64,000 bases of DNA, from positions 282,962 to 346,961 of the forward strand of contig NZ_DKIH01000006.1 in assembly GCF_002454115.1 (NCBI RefSeq). Reading direction: 5' to 3'. Within the stretch, counting starts at the first letter, position 1, and the number at the start of each line of letters is the position of its first letter. Below the pieces are notes generated by a model. It saw nothing but the letters and a program-made list of their open reading frames with translations, ran no database searches and was not told the DNA's origin. The translations under genes were made by a program, and so were the position numbers. This document shows positions 27,301 through 35,921 of the stretch, in pieces. The DNA is from Sphingopyxis sp. UBA6723 (lineage in GTDB: Bacteria > Pseudomonadota > Alphaproteobacteria > Sphingomonadales > Sphingomonadaceae).

Positions 27301-27724
27301 AGGACGCGACAAATGGTGTCCGGCGGAAGGCGACGAAGCGGTCCACCTGCTTGAGCAGATCATCGCGAAAGGCATTGCGCCCGACCTCTATGTTGTGACG
27401 CCCTTCGTGCAGGTCGCCGACGGGCTGCGCGCCGCGATTCGCGAGAGCGCCGCGCTCAATGCAGCCATCCCCGACATCGGCAGCTGGGTCTTTGAACGCG
27501 TCGGGACGATTCACACGGTGCAGGGCCGCGAGGCCGAAGCCGTGATCTTCGTGCTAGGCGCCCCCAATCCCGATCAAACCGGCGCGCGCGGCTGGGCCGG
27601 GAAGCAGCCCAACCTCTTAAACGTCGCTGTAACTAGGGCGAAGGAGGCACTTTATGTCATCGGCAACCGCAACCTCTGGAGCACAGCCGGCGTGTTTGCG
27701 GTGCTTGACGCTCGTTTGGAATAA
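24371..27724 (+). CDS. Large SF1 DNA2/NAM7-type helicase
   Basis: 1117 residues. A proline-rich linker lies at about 50-110. Walker A NGPPGTGKTTLLRDVVAGL is near residue 417, motif II LLIDEAGQAAPQQAVGALL near 837, VGDPIQVPP near 862, and motif VI LLNVAVTRAKEALYVIGNRN near the end. HTVQGREAEAVIFVLGAP marks motif V. This is a UPF1/DNA2-like helicase of the kind common in bacterial defence operons. A long unassigned region (about 110-390) precedes the ATPase core. Its stop is followed by a 204-base gap with a LexA-type box, so it may end the first transcript of the cassette. Confidence 0.87.
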   Translation: MSFKNRPYAQSGIAELETLAGKDATTDALILAELRHRNTARAVRLRDQLTAAQKTPKARATKITQPLPKPAPAPGTLRPQTRQAARASVRPDAPMPAAAAPPIVPLPERADQSNRPVDILEAWTALEVLSPTTYRRPADLAGDIKRIARLDRGLPWEGGAKGPPGKRLYYQIVLGSIDMAGAIDHLLQRFGDGRAERPQARGETPLAVVIVDRDGRPIYEACATLSSFGWGLPVILREGPAALARWPVEEERIRETLHKRLCREGADGKPLPLDERAIRAAYEWLTAEYAIDPALLRPPSFAVRSLVPFKSNDPPDALLLNSFFLKDLGAASKLCAGRDAPELLLRYLGAKVPAERRDLKHDTAAIEQAVAPASFPAGRWPGPGRHPLVLIQQAAVNLAAATAAGEILAVNGPPGTGKTTLLRDVVAGLVTERASVMAGFADPEQAFTASGETLKAGAAWIHLYRLDPRLKGFEMLVASSNNKAVENVSGELPAKGAIATDSEMRYLEPIAQKMVGAPSWGLIAAVLGNSSNRYAFKDDFWWNADNGLFAYLKAVDGREVEIDEPGKPSRPPHIVTALDPPRSRREALGNWRQKREHFRQLEKRVNDTLAQIELLRVRGIHLPLVEQRFEAAEKHGTDRPGWFHRLFGTRRYRDWKTDHAPLSYALVEACQIASQEKLWPEGKSLKLGRSPWLGFGATKQAAAFRQRLAPMATEWRRDKRARAADIIDEEFFENGHTIVQKAAPWLTEAEHRERDALFEAAMDLHRAFLDAAAKPLRHNLGLAMQVLDGKGLGSPARDAVIPDIWSSLFLVVPAVSTTFASVTAMLGKLPPQSLGWLLIDEAGQAAPQQAVGALLRANHAIVVGDPIQVPPVVMLPDCLVGAICRSFGVDAERFSAPAASVQTLADDATAWFAEFPAGAGSRTVGVPLLVHRRCSEPMFKIANSVAYENLMVQAKAPRNSAIRACLGPSRWIDVQGSGRDKWCPAEGDEAVHLLEQIIAKGIAPDLYVVTPFVQVADGLRAAIRESAALNAAIPDIGSWVFERVGTIHTVQGREAEAVIFVLGAPNPDQTGARGWAGKQPNLLNVAVTRAKEALYVIGNRNLWSTAGVFAVLDARLE

Positions 27725-27823
27725 TGCCCTCTCTGCTCCGCCGCGGGATTTCGTATGTCCGGCGCGCAATTTGATCAGTTGCAAATTCCTACGGTCTGCT
27801 TAGCAAAAGGTCGAGTAGCTGCT

Positions 27824-27838
27824 GTTCAATAATGGTTC
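27824..27838. promoter_or_regulatory. LexA-type box before the SbcD-like gene
   Basis: The sequence is GTTC AATAATG GTTC, an exact match to the GTTC-N7-GTTC box of alphaproteobacterial LexA. It sits in the 204-base gap between the SF1 helicase and the SbcD-like gene, about 90 bases before that start. Matches occur by chance about once or twice in a window this size, but rarely inside a gap upstream of repair-type genes. Confidence 0.5.
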
Positions 27839-27928
27839 GAAATGGACTAACCGGCCAATCCCCACATTGATTTCTACTCTCGAATTTGCCGCACGGAACG
27901 TTATGTACGATTTGGGCGAGGGGAAATA

Positions 27929-29047
27929 ATGCGGTTCATACACACATCGGATTGGCAACTTGGAAAGCCCTTCGGGCGCGCGCCCGAAGAAGCGCGCGCC
28001 GCGCTGCTCGAGGCGCGGCTTGATGTCATTGACACCCTCGCGGCTTGCGCACGCCAGAATGGCGCCGCTACCATTCTCGTGGCTGGCGATGTTTTCGACA
28101 GCCCCGAGCCCGGCGACCGAATCTATCGCCAGGCGCTCACCCGCATGACGCAGGCCTCCGATATTCGGTGGATCTTGCTCCCAGGCAATCACGATCCGGC
28201 GCGCACGGGCGGCCTGTGGAGCCGGCTCGTCGGCGAAGCGCCGCCGTCGGTCGATGTCTGCCTCGAACCCGAGCCGCTCGACCTCGGCGATGGCCTCTGG
28301 ATCCTCCCCGCCCCGCTCCAGTTCAAGCGCAGCCTAGACGATCCGACCGCCTGGTTCGATCAGGCCGAAACGCCAGTAGGCGTCAAGCGCGTCGGGCTCG
28401 CACATGGGTCGATCCGCGATTTCGGGTCGGCGGGCGCAACGCCCAACCCGATCGCTCCCGACCGCGCGGCACGCGCAGGTCTTTCCTATCTTGCGCTCGG
28501 CGACTGGCATGGGCGGATCGCCGTCGACTCCCTTACTCACTATAGCGGCACCCCCGAGCCCGACGATTTTGGGCGCGAGCTGAGCGGCGTCGCGCTCAGC
28601 GTTGACCTTTCGGGCGAACGGGCAGCAGTTTCCGACATCGAGACAGGACGCTATCATTGGGCCGCAGAGACTTGGTCGCTCGCCGCCATCGACGATCTCG
28701 ACCCGCTGATCGCCGCGCTCGCGCCCGGCGTTGAGCGCCGCCACCTTGTCGCGCGATTGAAGCTGTCGGGGATGCTGACGCTCGCCGAGCGTGTTGCGCT
28801 TCGCGACCGCCTCGAAGGCGAACTCGCACACGAGGTGCGCTGGCTCGACCTCAATCTTGCCGATCTGTTTGCGCGCCCGACCGATGCCGATCTCGCCGAA
28901 ATCGATGCCAACGGCGTACTCCGTGCCGCGGCCGAGACGCTGAAGGCGGCTGCGGCCGACGGCGGCGCCGAAGGCAGGGTGGCCGCCGCTGCCCTCGAGC
29001 GGCTCTATGTCGAGCAGAAGCGCGCCGAGCGCCAGGACGCACGCTGA
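27929..29047 (+). CDS. SbcD-like metallophosphoesterase nuclease
   Basis: 372 residues; GAGGGG lies before the ATG. The metal-binding motifs run in order: HTSDWQLG (about residue 5), VAGDVFDS (51), LPGNHDP (87), GLAHGS (150) and LALGDWHG (189). This is the Mre11/SbcD phosphoesterase fold, expected to cut DNA ends with two metals. It shares one base with the SbcC-like gene (TGATG), as sbcD and sbcC do elsewhere, but the protein ends shorter than housekeeping SbcD and the pair lies in a mobile cargo. It starts the second half of the cassette. Confidence 0.85.
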   Translation: MRFIHTSDWQLGKPFGRAPEEARAALLEARLDVIDTLAACARQNGAATILVAGDVFDSPEPGDRIYRQALTRMTQASDIRWILLPGNHDPARTGGLWSRLVGEAPPSVDVCLEPEPLDLGDGLWILPAPLQFKRSLDDPTAWFDQAETPVGVKRVGLAHGSIRDFGSAGATPNPIAPDRAARAGLSYLALGDWHGRIAVDSLTHYSGTPEPDDFGRELSGVALSVDLSGERAAVSDIETGRYHWAAETWSLAAIDDLDPLIAALAPGVERRHLVARLKLSGMLTLAERVALRDRLEGELAHEVRWLDLNLADLFARPTDADLAEIDANGVLRAAAETLKAAAADGGAEGRVAAAALERLYVEQKRAERQDAR

Positions 29048-31680
29048 TGCGGATTCACGAACTCACGATCGAAAATTTTCGCAAATTTCGCCAGCCGCTG
29101 CGGCTCGCCGGTTTCGAACCCGGCCTCAACCTGCTCTGCGACCAGAATGAAGCAGGCAAGTCGACGATTCTCGAAGCGTTGCGCGCCGTCCTCTTTGAAC
29201 GTCATGGCTCACGGAGCGACCGCATCCGCTCCTTTCGCCCGCACGGTGATGAGGTCGCGCCCACCGTCGAGCTCGATTTCGAGATCGACGGCACGAGATG
29301 GCGCCTCCGCAAACGCTTCCTCCAGTCCGCTTCGGTCGAGCTTGAGAGCGCAGCGGGACGGGCAACCGGCGACGAGGCCGAGGAGCGCCTCCAAGAGCTT
29401 CTGGGATTTTCGCGAGCGGGCAATCGCGGTGCCGACGACGACAGCCGCGGTGCGCTCGGGCTTCTGTGGGTCGAGCAGGGTCAGTCGTTCATCATCGGAT
29501 CGCCGGGGGTTAGTGCCCGCCGCACCCTCGAGGATGTGCTGGCCGGCGAAGTTGGTCTCGTGACCGGCGGACAGCGGACGCAAGCGATCCTGCAAAATGT
29601 CGAGCGGTCGCTCGCCGAGCTTCGCACCGCTACGGGTCGTCCAGCGCGGCGTCTCTCCGCCGCACAGGACGCTGCTGCTGCAGCGGCCGAAGACGTGCGG
29701 CTCGCGCAAGCCGAGCTCGACCAGTTCGATACGACTCTCGATCGTCTCGACGCCAAGCGGAACGAACAACGGCGCCTGCTCGATGAACTCGACGATCCCG
29801 CCGAGCTCGAGAAGATTCGCAAGCTCGATACCGACATCGACAGCGCCAAGACTGCAGCACAGAGCCTGAAGACTGCGGAGGCGCTTCTGCGCGAGGCCGC
29901 AGGCGAGCGCGAGCGCCTCGAAACGCACCAGACTAAGCGCCGCGACCTTGCCGAAGCGCTGGTTCGCGCCGAAACCGCCGCCGAAGGCGCTCGCGTCGCC
30001 GCCAAAGAACATGACGATGTGCTAGCGGCGGCCCGCACCGCCGAAAGCGACGCCGTCACCGCGCTCGACGATGCCCGTGCGGCGCTTCGCACCGCCGAGG
30101 ACGCGCGACAGACGGCGCAGCGAGCGCGCGGTGCCCGCGTACGCAACCGCGCGCTTGCCGCTGCCTTTGAACGGCTCGATGCGGCCGAGGCGATTGCATC
30201 CGACCAAAGCGCGTCGGCCGAAGAGCTCGCTGGCACCGCGATGACACCCGAAGCGAGCCGCGAGCTCCAGGACCTTGAGCAGACGGTTGCCGAAACGAGA
30301 GCCGCGGCTGCCGCAGGCGCCGCAACGCTCGAAATCGCCCTGCTGGCCGCCGCGCCGCCCGCAAGACTCAACGGCGAGGCGGTAGCTTGGGATATCCGCA
30401 CGCTTGTCACCGAAGCGCAGACGCTCGAAATCGATGGCTTCGGAACGGTGGCGATCACGCCTCCTGCGTCAGGCGAGCCGGCACAGGCACGGCACCGCGC
30501 GGCCGAGCAGGATCTCACGGCATTCTTGGCGAAGGTCGGCTTCGAAGACGCCGCCTCGGCGCGCGAAGCTGCACGCACGCGCGTAGACTTGGCGCAGCGT
30601 GTCGCGCGCCTCACCGCGGAACTCCAGGCCGCCTGTCCAGCGGACGACGCGCTTGACATCGCTGCGGGCCTCGACGCGCTTCGCGGCGCCTTGGCCGAAG
30701 AGGAGCGTCCCTCAGCGGCGAACGCGGCAGAAAGCGAAGACGAGGGCGCGCTCGACGAAGAATGGAATAAGGCTCGAACCGAAGAGCGCACCACCGAAGG
30801 ACGCCGCACTGCCGCGCTCGAAGCGCTTCACGTCGCGAATATCGCCGGCGTCAAATGCGCGGCGGCAATCGAACAGACCGCCGCCGAGGTCGCGCGCTTC
30901 GAAACGGAGCTCCAGGCTGCGATCGGCGATCAGGACGATGCCGCGCTTGAGGACGCACTCGTCGAGGCGCGCGCCGGCGAAGCGCGCACGACCGTCGCTC
31001 GCGACGAAGCCCGCCGCGCGGTGGAAGGGCTCGATGAAACTCAGCTTACACAGCGCCGCGAAAACCTTCGGCGCCGACGCGTTCGGCTCGCCGACGACCG
31101 GGTCGACCTTGCCAGCGATATTTCGCAGCTTGCCGAGCGCGCCAAGACCTTGGGCGGCGTCGGCCCGGCGAGCCGCCTTGCGGCCGCCACCGAGCTGTCC
31201 GATGCCGCAGCCGCGGCGCAAGCCAAACTCGAAGAGGAAGCCGCGATGCTGTCACTCCTCGCGCGGACTATCGCCGAGGCACAGACTGAAGCCTCGCGGC
31301 AATTCCTGGCCCCCGTCACGCAGCGCGTTGCGCCCTATATCGGCCGCTTGCTGCCCGGCGCGAGCATTTCCTTTTCCGAAGATCTTCGTCCAACGCTCCT
31401 GACCCGCGGCGGGCGCGAGGAGGACACAAGCGATCTCAGCAAGGGGACGCAGGAGCAGCTCGCGGTCCTCACCCGCATCGCGTTTGCGGACCTTCTGATC
31501 GAGAAGGGCAAACCCGCTTCGCTTCTCCTCGACGATGCGCTCGTCTTTGCCGACGACGACCGGTTCGACGCGATGCTCGACATATTGACCGAGGCGTCGC
31601 GGCGGATGCAAGTGATCGTACTGAGCTGCCGCACGAGCGCCTATCGCGGGATAGATGCGACGCGGATCGCGATCGCATGA
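29047..31680 (+). CDS. SbcC/Rad50-like ABC ATPase
   Basis: 877 residues. Walker A LCDQNEAGKSTILEALR is at about residue 35. A long Ala/Glu/Arg-rich region (about 190-730) is heptad-like coiled coil, and the C-terminal lobe has the signature DLSKGTQEQLAVLTRIAFA followed by Walker B ASLLLDDALVFADDDRFDAM. The head-coil-head layout is that of SbcC, Rad50 and RecF-like OLD-family ATPases. It shares one base with the SbcD-like gene. The SbcCD-like pair would tether and process DNA ends, here in a defence setting. The coil lacks an obvious Cys-x-x-Cys hook, unlike typical Rad50. Confidence 0.85.
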   Translation: MRIHELTIENFRKFRQPLRLAGFEPGLNLLCDQNEAGKSTILEALRAVLFERHGSRSDRIRSFRPHGDEVAPTVELDFEIDGTRWRLRKRFLQSASVELESAAGRATGDEAEERLQELLGFSRAGNRGADDDSRGALGLLWVEQGQSFIIGSPGVSARRTLEDVLAGEVGLVTGGQRTQAILQNVERSLAELRTATGRPARRLSAAQDAAAAAAEDVRLAQAELDQFDTTLDRLDAKRNEQRRLLDELDDPAELEKIRKLDTDIDSAKTAAQSLKTAEALLREAAGERERLETHQTKRRDLAEALVRAETAAEGARVAAKEHDDVLAAARTAESDAVTALDDARAALRTAEDARQTAQRARGARVRNRALAAAFERLDAAEAIASDQSASAEELAGTAMTPEASRELQDLEQTVAETRAAAAAGAATLEIALLAAAPPARLNGEAVAWDIRTLVTEAQTLEIDGFGTVAITPPASGEPAQARHRAAEQDLTAFLAKVGFEDAASAREAARTRVDLAQRVARLTAELQAACPADDALDIAAGLDALRGALAEEERPSAANAAESEDEGALDEEWNKARTEERTTEGRRTAALEALHVANIAGVKCAAAIEQTAAEVARFETELQAAIGDQDDAALEDALVEARAGEARTTVARDEARRAVEGLDETQLTQRRENLRRRRVRLADDRVDLASDISQLAERAKTLGGVGPASRLAAATELSDAAAAAQAKLEEEAAMLSLLARTIAEAQTEASRQFLAPVTQRVAPYIGRLLPGASISFSEDLRPTLLTRGGREEDTSDLSKGTQEQLAVLTRIAFADLLIEKGKPASLLLDDALVFADDDRFDAMLDILTEASRRMQVIVLSCRTSAYRGIDATRIAIA

Positions 31681-31723
31681 CGTCCCTGTCCCGCCGCGCC
31701 TAACCCCACCGAGAGGATCTGTA

Positions 31724-32773
31724 ATGTCGACCAAGAGCGCGGCCGAGAACGCGCAGGAATTTGCCCAGTCGGCGATCAGCGCAGCACCGGTGATCATTCT
31801 GGGCAGCGGCGCGTCGGCGGCGCATGGCATTCCTGGCATGGGGCCGCTTGCCGATCATCTCTCGACTGCGGCGATCAATCCCGACTGGAACGTCGACGAG
31901 CAGGCCGAATGGCAAAAGTTCCTCGTGCACCTTAAAGCCGGGATCGATCTGGAAAGCGCGATGCAGGACATTCGTCCGACGGTGCGCCAGACGCATCTCA
32001 TCGTCACCATGACGCGCGACTTTCTGCTGCCCTACGATCTTACTGTGCTGGAAGAGCTGCTGCTCGATCGGCGCGCTTTGCCGCTCTCGCGGCTCTTCCG
32101 GCATCTGTTCGACAGTACGCATATGACGATCGACGTCGTGACGCCCAATTACGACCGGGTCGCCGAATATGCCGCAGATGCCGCAGATATCGCCTGTTTT
32201 ACGGGCTTTAATTACGGCTATTTGCAAACGCGCGCGCGCAACGCGAAAACGCGTGTGTCGGTCGACGGGCGCGCGGTGCGTACCGTCGCGATCTGGAAAG
32301 TCCATGGCTCTCTCGACTGGTTCCAGGATTCAGCGCAGCAAATTTTCGGGGTGCGGAGCGCGCTCAAGATACCCGCTGCGCTCACGCCGCTGATGATCAC
32401 ACCCGGCATCGAGAAATATCGCCTCACGCATGGCGAGCCCTTCACCACGGTCCTCGCCTGCGCCAATGCCGCGGTAGAGAAAGCCCGCGCCTACTTCTGC
32501 GTTGGTTACGGGTTCAACGACGAACATCTGCAAGCAAAGCTTCAGGCCCGCTGCGACTGGGATTCGGTTCCGCTGGTCCTGATCACGAAGGAGCTGACGC
32601 CGACGGCGCGGACGATCCTCAAAAGCGGTCAATGCCGACGCTATTTGGCGATCGAAGACGGGCCGGCGGGCGCCCGCGCCTATATGCATGACGTTCCCGA
32701 CGGTTTCGATCTCGACAAGCCGCTGTGGCAGCTCGATCCATTTCTCGACCATATGACAGGGGCACGTGCATGA
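31724..32773 (+). CDS. SIR2-family protein, NADase-type effector candidate
   Basis: 349 residues; GAGAGGA precedes the ATG at 31724. The N-terminus has the SIR2 NAD-binding loop VIILGSGASAAHGIPGMGPL. Later come VVTPNYDRVAEYAADAADIA and WKVHGSLDWFQ, the Asn-Tyr-Asp and His-Gly-Ser patterns of defence-type SIR2 proteins. Such proteins break down NAD to stop infected cells. It overlaps the HerA gene by 4 bases, which is the known SIR2-HerA arrangement. The N-terminal 69 bases of the longer open frame lie inside the upstream gene region and were not used. Confidence 0.87.
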   Translation: MSTKSAAENAQEFAQSAISAAPVIILGSGASAAHGIPGMGPLADHLSTAAINPDWNVDEQAEWQKFLVHLKAGIDLESAMQDIRPTVRQTHLIVTMTRDFLLPYDLTVLEELLLDRRALPLSRLFRHLFDSTHMTIDVVTPNYDRVAEYAADAADIACFTGFNYGYLQTRARNAKTRVSVDGRAVRTVAIWKVHGSLDWFQDSAQQIFGVRSALKIPAALTPLMITPGIEKYRLTHGEPFTTVLACANAAVEKARAYFCVGYGFNDEHLQAKLQARCDWDSVPLVLITKELTPTARTILKSGQCRRYLAIEDGPAGARAYMHDVPDGFDLDKPLWQLDPFLDHMTGARA

Positions 32774-34512
32774 GCATTTTGGACTTCGCCGACGAAGACG
32801 CTTTGGGCTGCGTCCAGTCGGTCGACACCACAACCGTGATCGTGCGCGTCGACGATGTCGAACGGCTCCGCGCGCTTCAGGTCAATCGGCTCGTCGCGCT
32901 TCGAAGCAGCCTCGCGGGGCACAAGCTGATCGGCGTTATTCACAAGATTACGCGGACGGCGATCGAGGAATCGAAGCGCGCGGATGTCGAACAGGGCGAA
33001 GAAGCGCATCCCGAGCTCAATCTGGTTCGCATCACGCTGATCGGAACCCTCCTCGACAAGGATGGCGCACGCAGCAATGTGTTCCGCCGCACGCTTGAGA
33101 CGGTCCCCGAGATCGACGCGCATTGCTTCGCGATGGAAGGCGAGCATCTCACGCGCTTCATGGGGGTGATTTCCGAAGTGACCGGCGGGGCGCAGCGCCT
33201 GTCGCTTGGAACTTATACGCTCGATCCCAATGCCGAGGCTTATATCAACGGCAACCGCCTGTTTCAGCGCCACGCGCTCGTCGTTGGCAGCACCGGCTCA
33301 GGGAAGTCCTGGACCACCGCGCGCCTTCTCGAACAGGTAGCCGAGCTCGACAGCGCGAACGCCATCGTTTTCGACATGCACGGCGAATATGCCTCCATGC
33401 AGGGCGACGGATTCGTCCATCTCCGCGTTGCCGGGCCGGGCGACATCGACGCCAGGAAGACGCTGGCCGACGGTGTGCTCCACCTTCCTTATTGGCTGAT
33501 GAGCTACGAGGCGCTCGTTTCGATGTTTGTCGATCGCAGCGACCAGAATGCGCCCAACCAGGCAATGGTGATGTCACGCGCGATCATCGATGCTAAAACG
33601 CGCTTCCTGACAGCCGGAAATCACAACGAAATCCTTGCTAATTTTACGATCGACAGCCCTGTCCCCTTCGCGATTTCAGATGTATTGACCGAGCTCGACC
33701 GGCTAAACAGCGAGATGGTCGAAGGCGCGCGCGCGGGGACTGAGAAGCAGGGCGAGTTTCACAGTAAGCTCAGCCGTCTGATCCAAAGGCTATCTGGAAA
33801 GCAGACCGATCGCCGTCTTGGCTTCTTGTATCCGGCGGCGGGCGTCGCCGACGACTATGCCTGGCTCGACCAAGCGGTGACGCTCCTTCTCGGCGGACGT
33901 TCGGCGAAGGGCGGCCGCGGCGGCGTGAAGATCATCGACTTTTCGGAAGTGCCCTCGGACATTCTGCCGTTGATCGTCGGCATGGTCGCCCGGCTAGCCT
34001 TCCTTGTGCAGCAATGGAGCGCACAGGGTACCCGACATCCGGTCGCTCTTTTCTGCGACGAGGCCCATCTCTATATCCCGCAGGACGCGAACTCGGGCGC
34101 CGCCGAAAATGCGATAGCGACTTTTGAGCGCATCGCTAAGGAAGGCCGCAAATATGGCGTGGGACTCGTGGTGATCAGCCAGCGCCCTGCCGAGGTAAAT
34201 CGCACCGTGGTCAGCCAGTGCAACAATCTCATCGCGATGCGCCTTACCAACGGCGACGACCAGAATGTCGTCCGGCGTCTGCTGCCCGACAGTCTCGGAG
34301 GCTTCGGCGACCTGCTCCCGATCCTCGATACTGGCGAGGCGCTTGTTGTCGGCGACGCCATCCTGCTGCCGACGCGCATCCGGATCGCAAAACCCGTCAA
34401 CGAGCCGCTCAGCGGAACGATCGACTTCTGGGATCGCTGGGCCGACGGTTCGGCTGCGGCTGCGCTCGAAAAAGCTGTCGAGAGCTGGCGGCGCCAGACC
34501 TTGATAAAATAG
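32770..34512 (+). CDS. HerA-family DNA translocase/ATPase (DUF87)
   Basis: 580 residues from the ATG at 32770 (MSILDFADEDALGCVQSVDT). A HAS-barrel-like start is followed by Walker A ALVVGSTGSGKSWTTARLL (about residue 178), FDMHGEYA, and Walker B VALFCDEAHLYIPQD (about 430), with KYGVGLVVISQRPAEVNRTV toward the end. HerA hexamers pump DNA or act as platforms for effectors. In the SIR2-HerA system the two proteins form one complex that is switched on by phage. It closes the nine-gene cassette. The next gene is on the other strand. Confidence 0.9.
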   Translation: MSILDFADEDALGCVQSVDTTTVIVRVDDVERLRALQVNRLVALRSSLAGHKLIGVIHKITRTAIEESKRADVEQGEEAHPELNLVRITLIGTLLDKDGARSNVFRRTLETVPEIDAHCFAMEGEHLTRFMGVISEVTGGAQRLSLGTYTLDPNAEAYINGNRLFQRHALVVGSTGSGKSWTTARLLEQVAELDSANAIVFDMHGEYASMQGDGFVHLRVAGPGDIDARKTLADGVLHLPYWLMSYEALVSMFVDRSDQNAPNQAMVMSRAIIDAKTRFLTAGNHNEILANFTIDSPVPFAISDVLTELDRLNSEMVEGARAGTEKQGEFHSKLSRLIQRLSGKQTDRRLGFLYPAAGVADDYAWLDQAVTLLLGGRSAKGGRGGVKIIDFSEVPSDILPLIVGMVARLAFLVQQWSAQGTRHPVALFCDEAHLYIPQDANSGAAENAIATFERIAKEGRKYGVGLVVISQRPAEVNRTVVSQCNNLIAMRLTNGDDQNVVRRLLPDSLGGFGDLLPILDTGEALVVGDAILLPTRIRIAKPVNEPLSGTIDFWDRWADGSAAAALEKAVESWRRQTLIK

Positions 34513-34598
34513 CTTCTAGCCCGGAGATATGTCGGTTCCCGTATGAGACTACGGTTGCCGCCGCGGTCAGATATCCAAGTTGGCCCTAATGGTCCAGT

Positions 34599-35921
34599 TT
34601 AGGATTGGAGCCACTTGTCATAGACGGATTTTGAACTGGTTGGGATACTGCTTGGCTGGAGTGAATGGACGATTTCCCTGAACTTTGTCTTGCAGCGGTG
34701 ATGCGAGGCAACACGCCCTGCCAACACCGTATGAGCCGAGACCACTTCGAACATCATTTGTATCTCGCGCGGCGAGAACCCCTTTATCATCTGCATATAG
34801 TAGAAGTCGGCTGAATTGGCCGTTCCATAGGGGTTGCCCACCGAACAGGTGACGACGGTCTCAACGAACTCGCGACGGACCGTCTCCGGGACTTGATGAC
34901 CCTCAGAGAGTTTGGCGACGCGCTCCGCAAAAGGCGCCTCATTGTAGAAATTATTGATGCCCTGGTGGATCGTCATCAGGTTCTTGCAAGCTGTCGAGAT
35001 CAGGGCGTGCCGCTCCGTTTCCGACAAAAGCCCGATGATCTTGAGGTTCTCGAAGAAGGCCTGTGAAGCCTTGAAGCGTTCTTGCTCACCCTTTGCCTGA
35101 TATTTTTGGTGCTGATTGATGAGCAGCGAGATCGAACTGGGCGAAAAGGTTGTAGAAAAATGGCTACAGACGGTGATTGCCGTTACCCTAGAATGTTCCT
35201 CCTTGGTCGGATCGCAATAGATGCCGTGGAGCATCCCGAAAATTGCGTCGCGCTGTGCGTTGAAGGTCTGCGTGATGCGCTGACACCAAATCTGCATCTG
35301 CTCCTGAGAGAAGCCGGCGGCGTTGAGCGCGGTCATGAATTCCTTGATGTCCACGCCTGCAGTGTTTTGTTCGTCGCTAAGAGCGTGTCGACTGCACCGG
35401 TTCAGGAAGCTGATGAACTCATATTCATCGATATTCCCGATAACTGGATGAGCAGCAGAAAAATTATTTCTGATGTCCCGGCATTGATCGAGCATGAAGT
35501 AACCGGTTTCGGAGATAAGGTTCAGTTTCAGGCACAGATTCAGCATTTCCGAATCTTGCATATCGAGCAACTTCTTCTCGTCGAAGTCCTTATCTATGAT
35601 CTGCGGTATTATATGGATACCGAAGCGTCTAACTTTATCACGAAGCTCAACGACCGCTGCGTTCCACGCGTAGTTTATGGCGGAATCAAAAAGGCCGGTG
35701 GCGACTGCCACGCACATCCGCATCACACCCTCAGTCCTCAGATGTGGAGGAATGTTGCTCAGCAACTGGGGAAGGTTCTGCCAAGCGTTCTGGATCTGAC
35801 TGTCCGATGCCAGCACCGAGCGATCTATGCCCAAGGCTGACGTTAGAGCCATCAACATGGGAGCCGAAAAAGTGGAGACTGTGGGAAGCTGCACGGGACT
35901 TAAGACAAGTTGGTTTGCCAC
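34599..35921 (-). CDS. Orphan protein with a HEPN-like motif, lower GC
   Basis: 440 residues, largely helical, with no recognised overall family. QCRDIRNNFSAAHP (about residue 145) fits the HEPN ribonuclease pattern R-N-x5-H, embedded in helical surroundings typical of HEPN toxins. Its base composition is visibly lower in GC than the neighbouring cassette, suggesting separate acquisition. It runs convergently toward the HerA gene across an 86-base gap. It could be a ribonuclease-type abortive infection protein or an unrelated helical protein; the motif alone is modest evidence. Confidence 0.72.
   Translation of the reverse strand: MANQLVLSPVQLPTVSTFSAPMLMALTSALGIDRSVLASDSQIQNAWQNLPQLLSNIPPHLRTEGVMRMCVAVATGLFDSAINYAWNAAVVELRDKVRRFGIHIIPQIIDKDFDEKKLLDMQDSEMLNLCLKLNLISETGYFMLDQCRDIRNNFSAAHPVIGNIDEYEFISFLNRCSRHALSDEQNTAGVDIKEFMTALNAAGFSQEQMQIWCQRITQTFNAQRDAIFGMLHGIYCDPTKEEHSRVTAITVCSHFSTTFSPSSISLLINQHQKYQAKGEQERFKASQAFFENLKIIGLLSETERHALISTACKNLMTIHQGINNFYNEAPFAERVAKLSEGHQVPETVRREFVETVVTCSVGNPYGTANSADFYYMQMIKGFSPREIQMMFEVVSAHTVLAGRVASHHRCKTKFREIVHSLQPSSIPTSSKSVYDKWLQS

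Noticed and set aside
29481..30809. Ser/Ala-rich 442-residue minus-strand ORF opposite the SbcC-like gene
   Set aside because: Low-complexity composition is what the complement of Ala/Glu/Arg coiled-coil codons gives; not a real gene.
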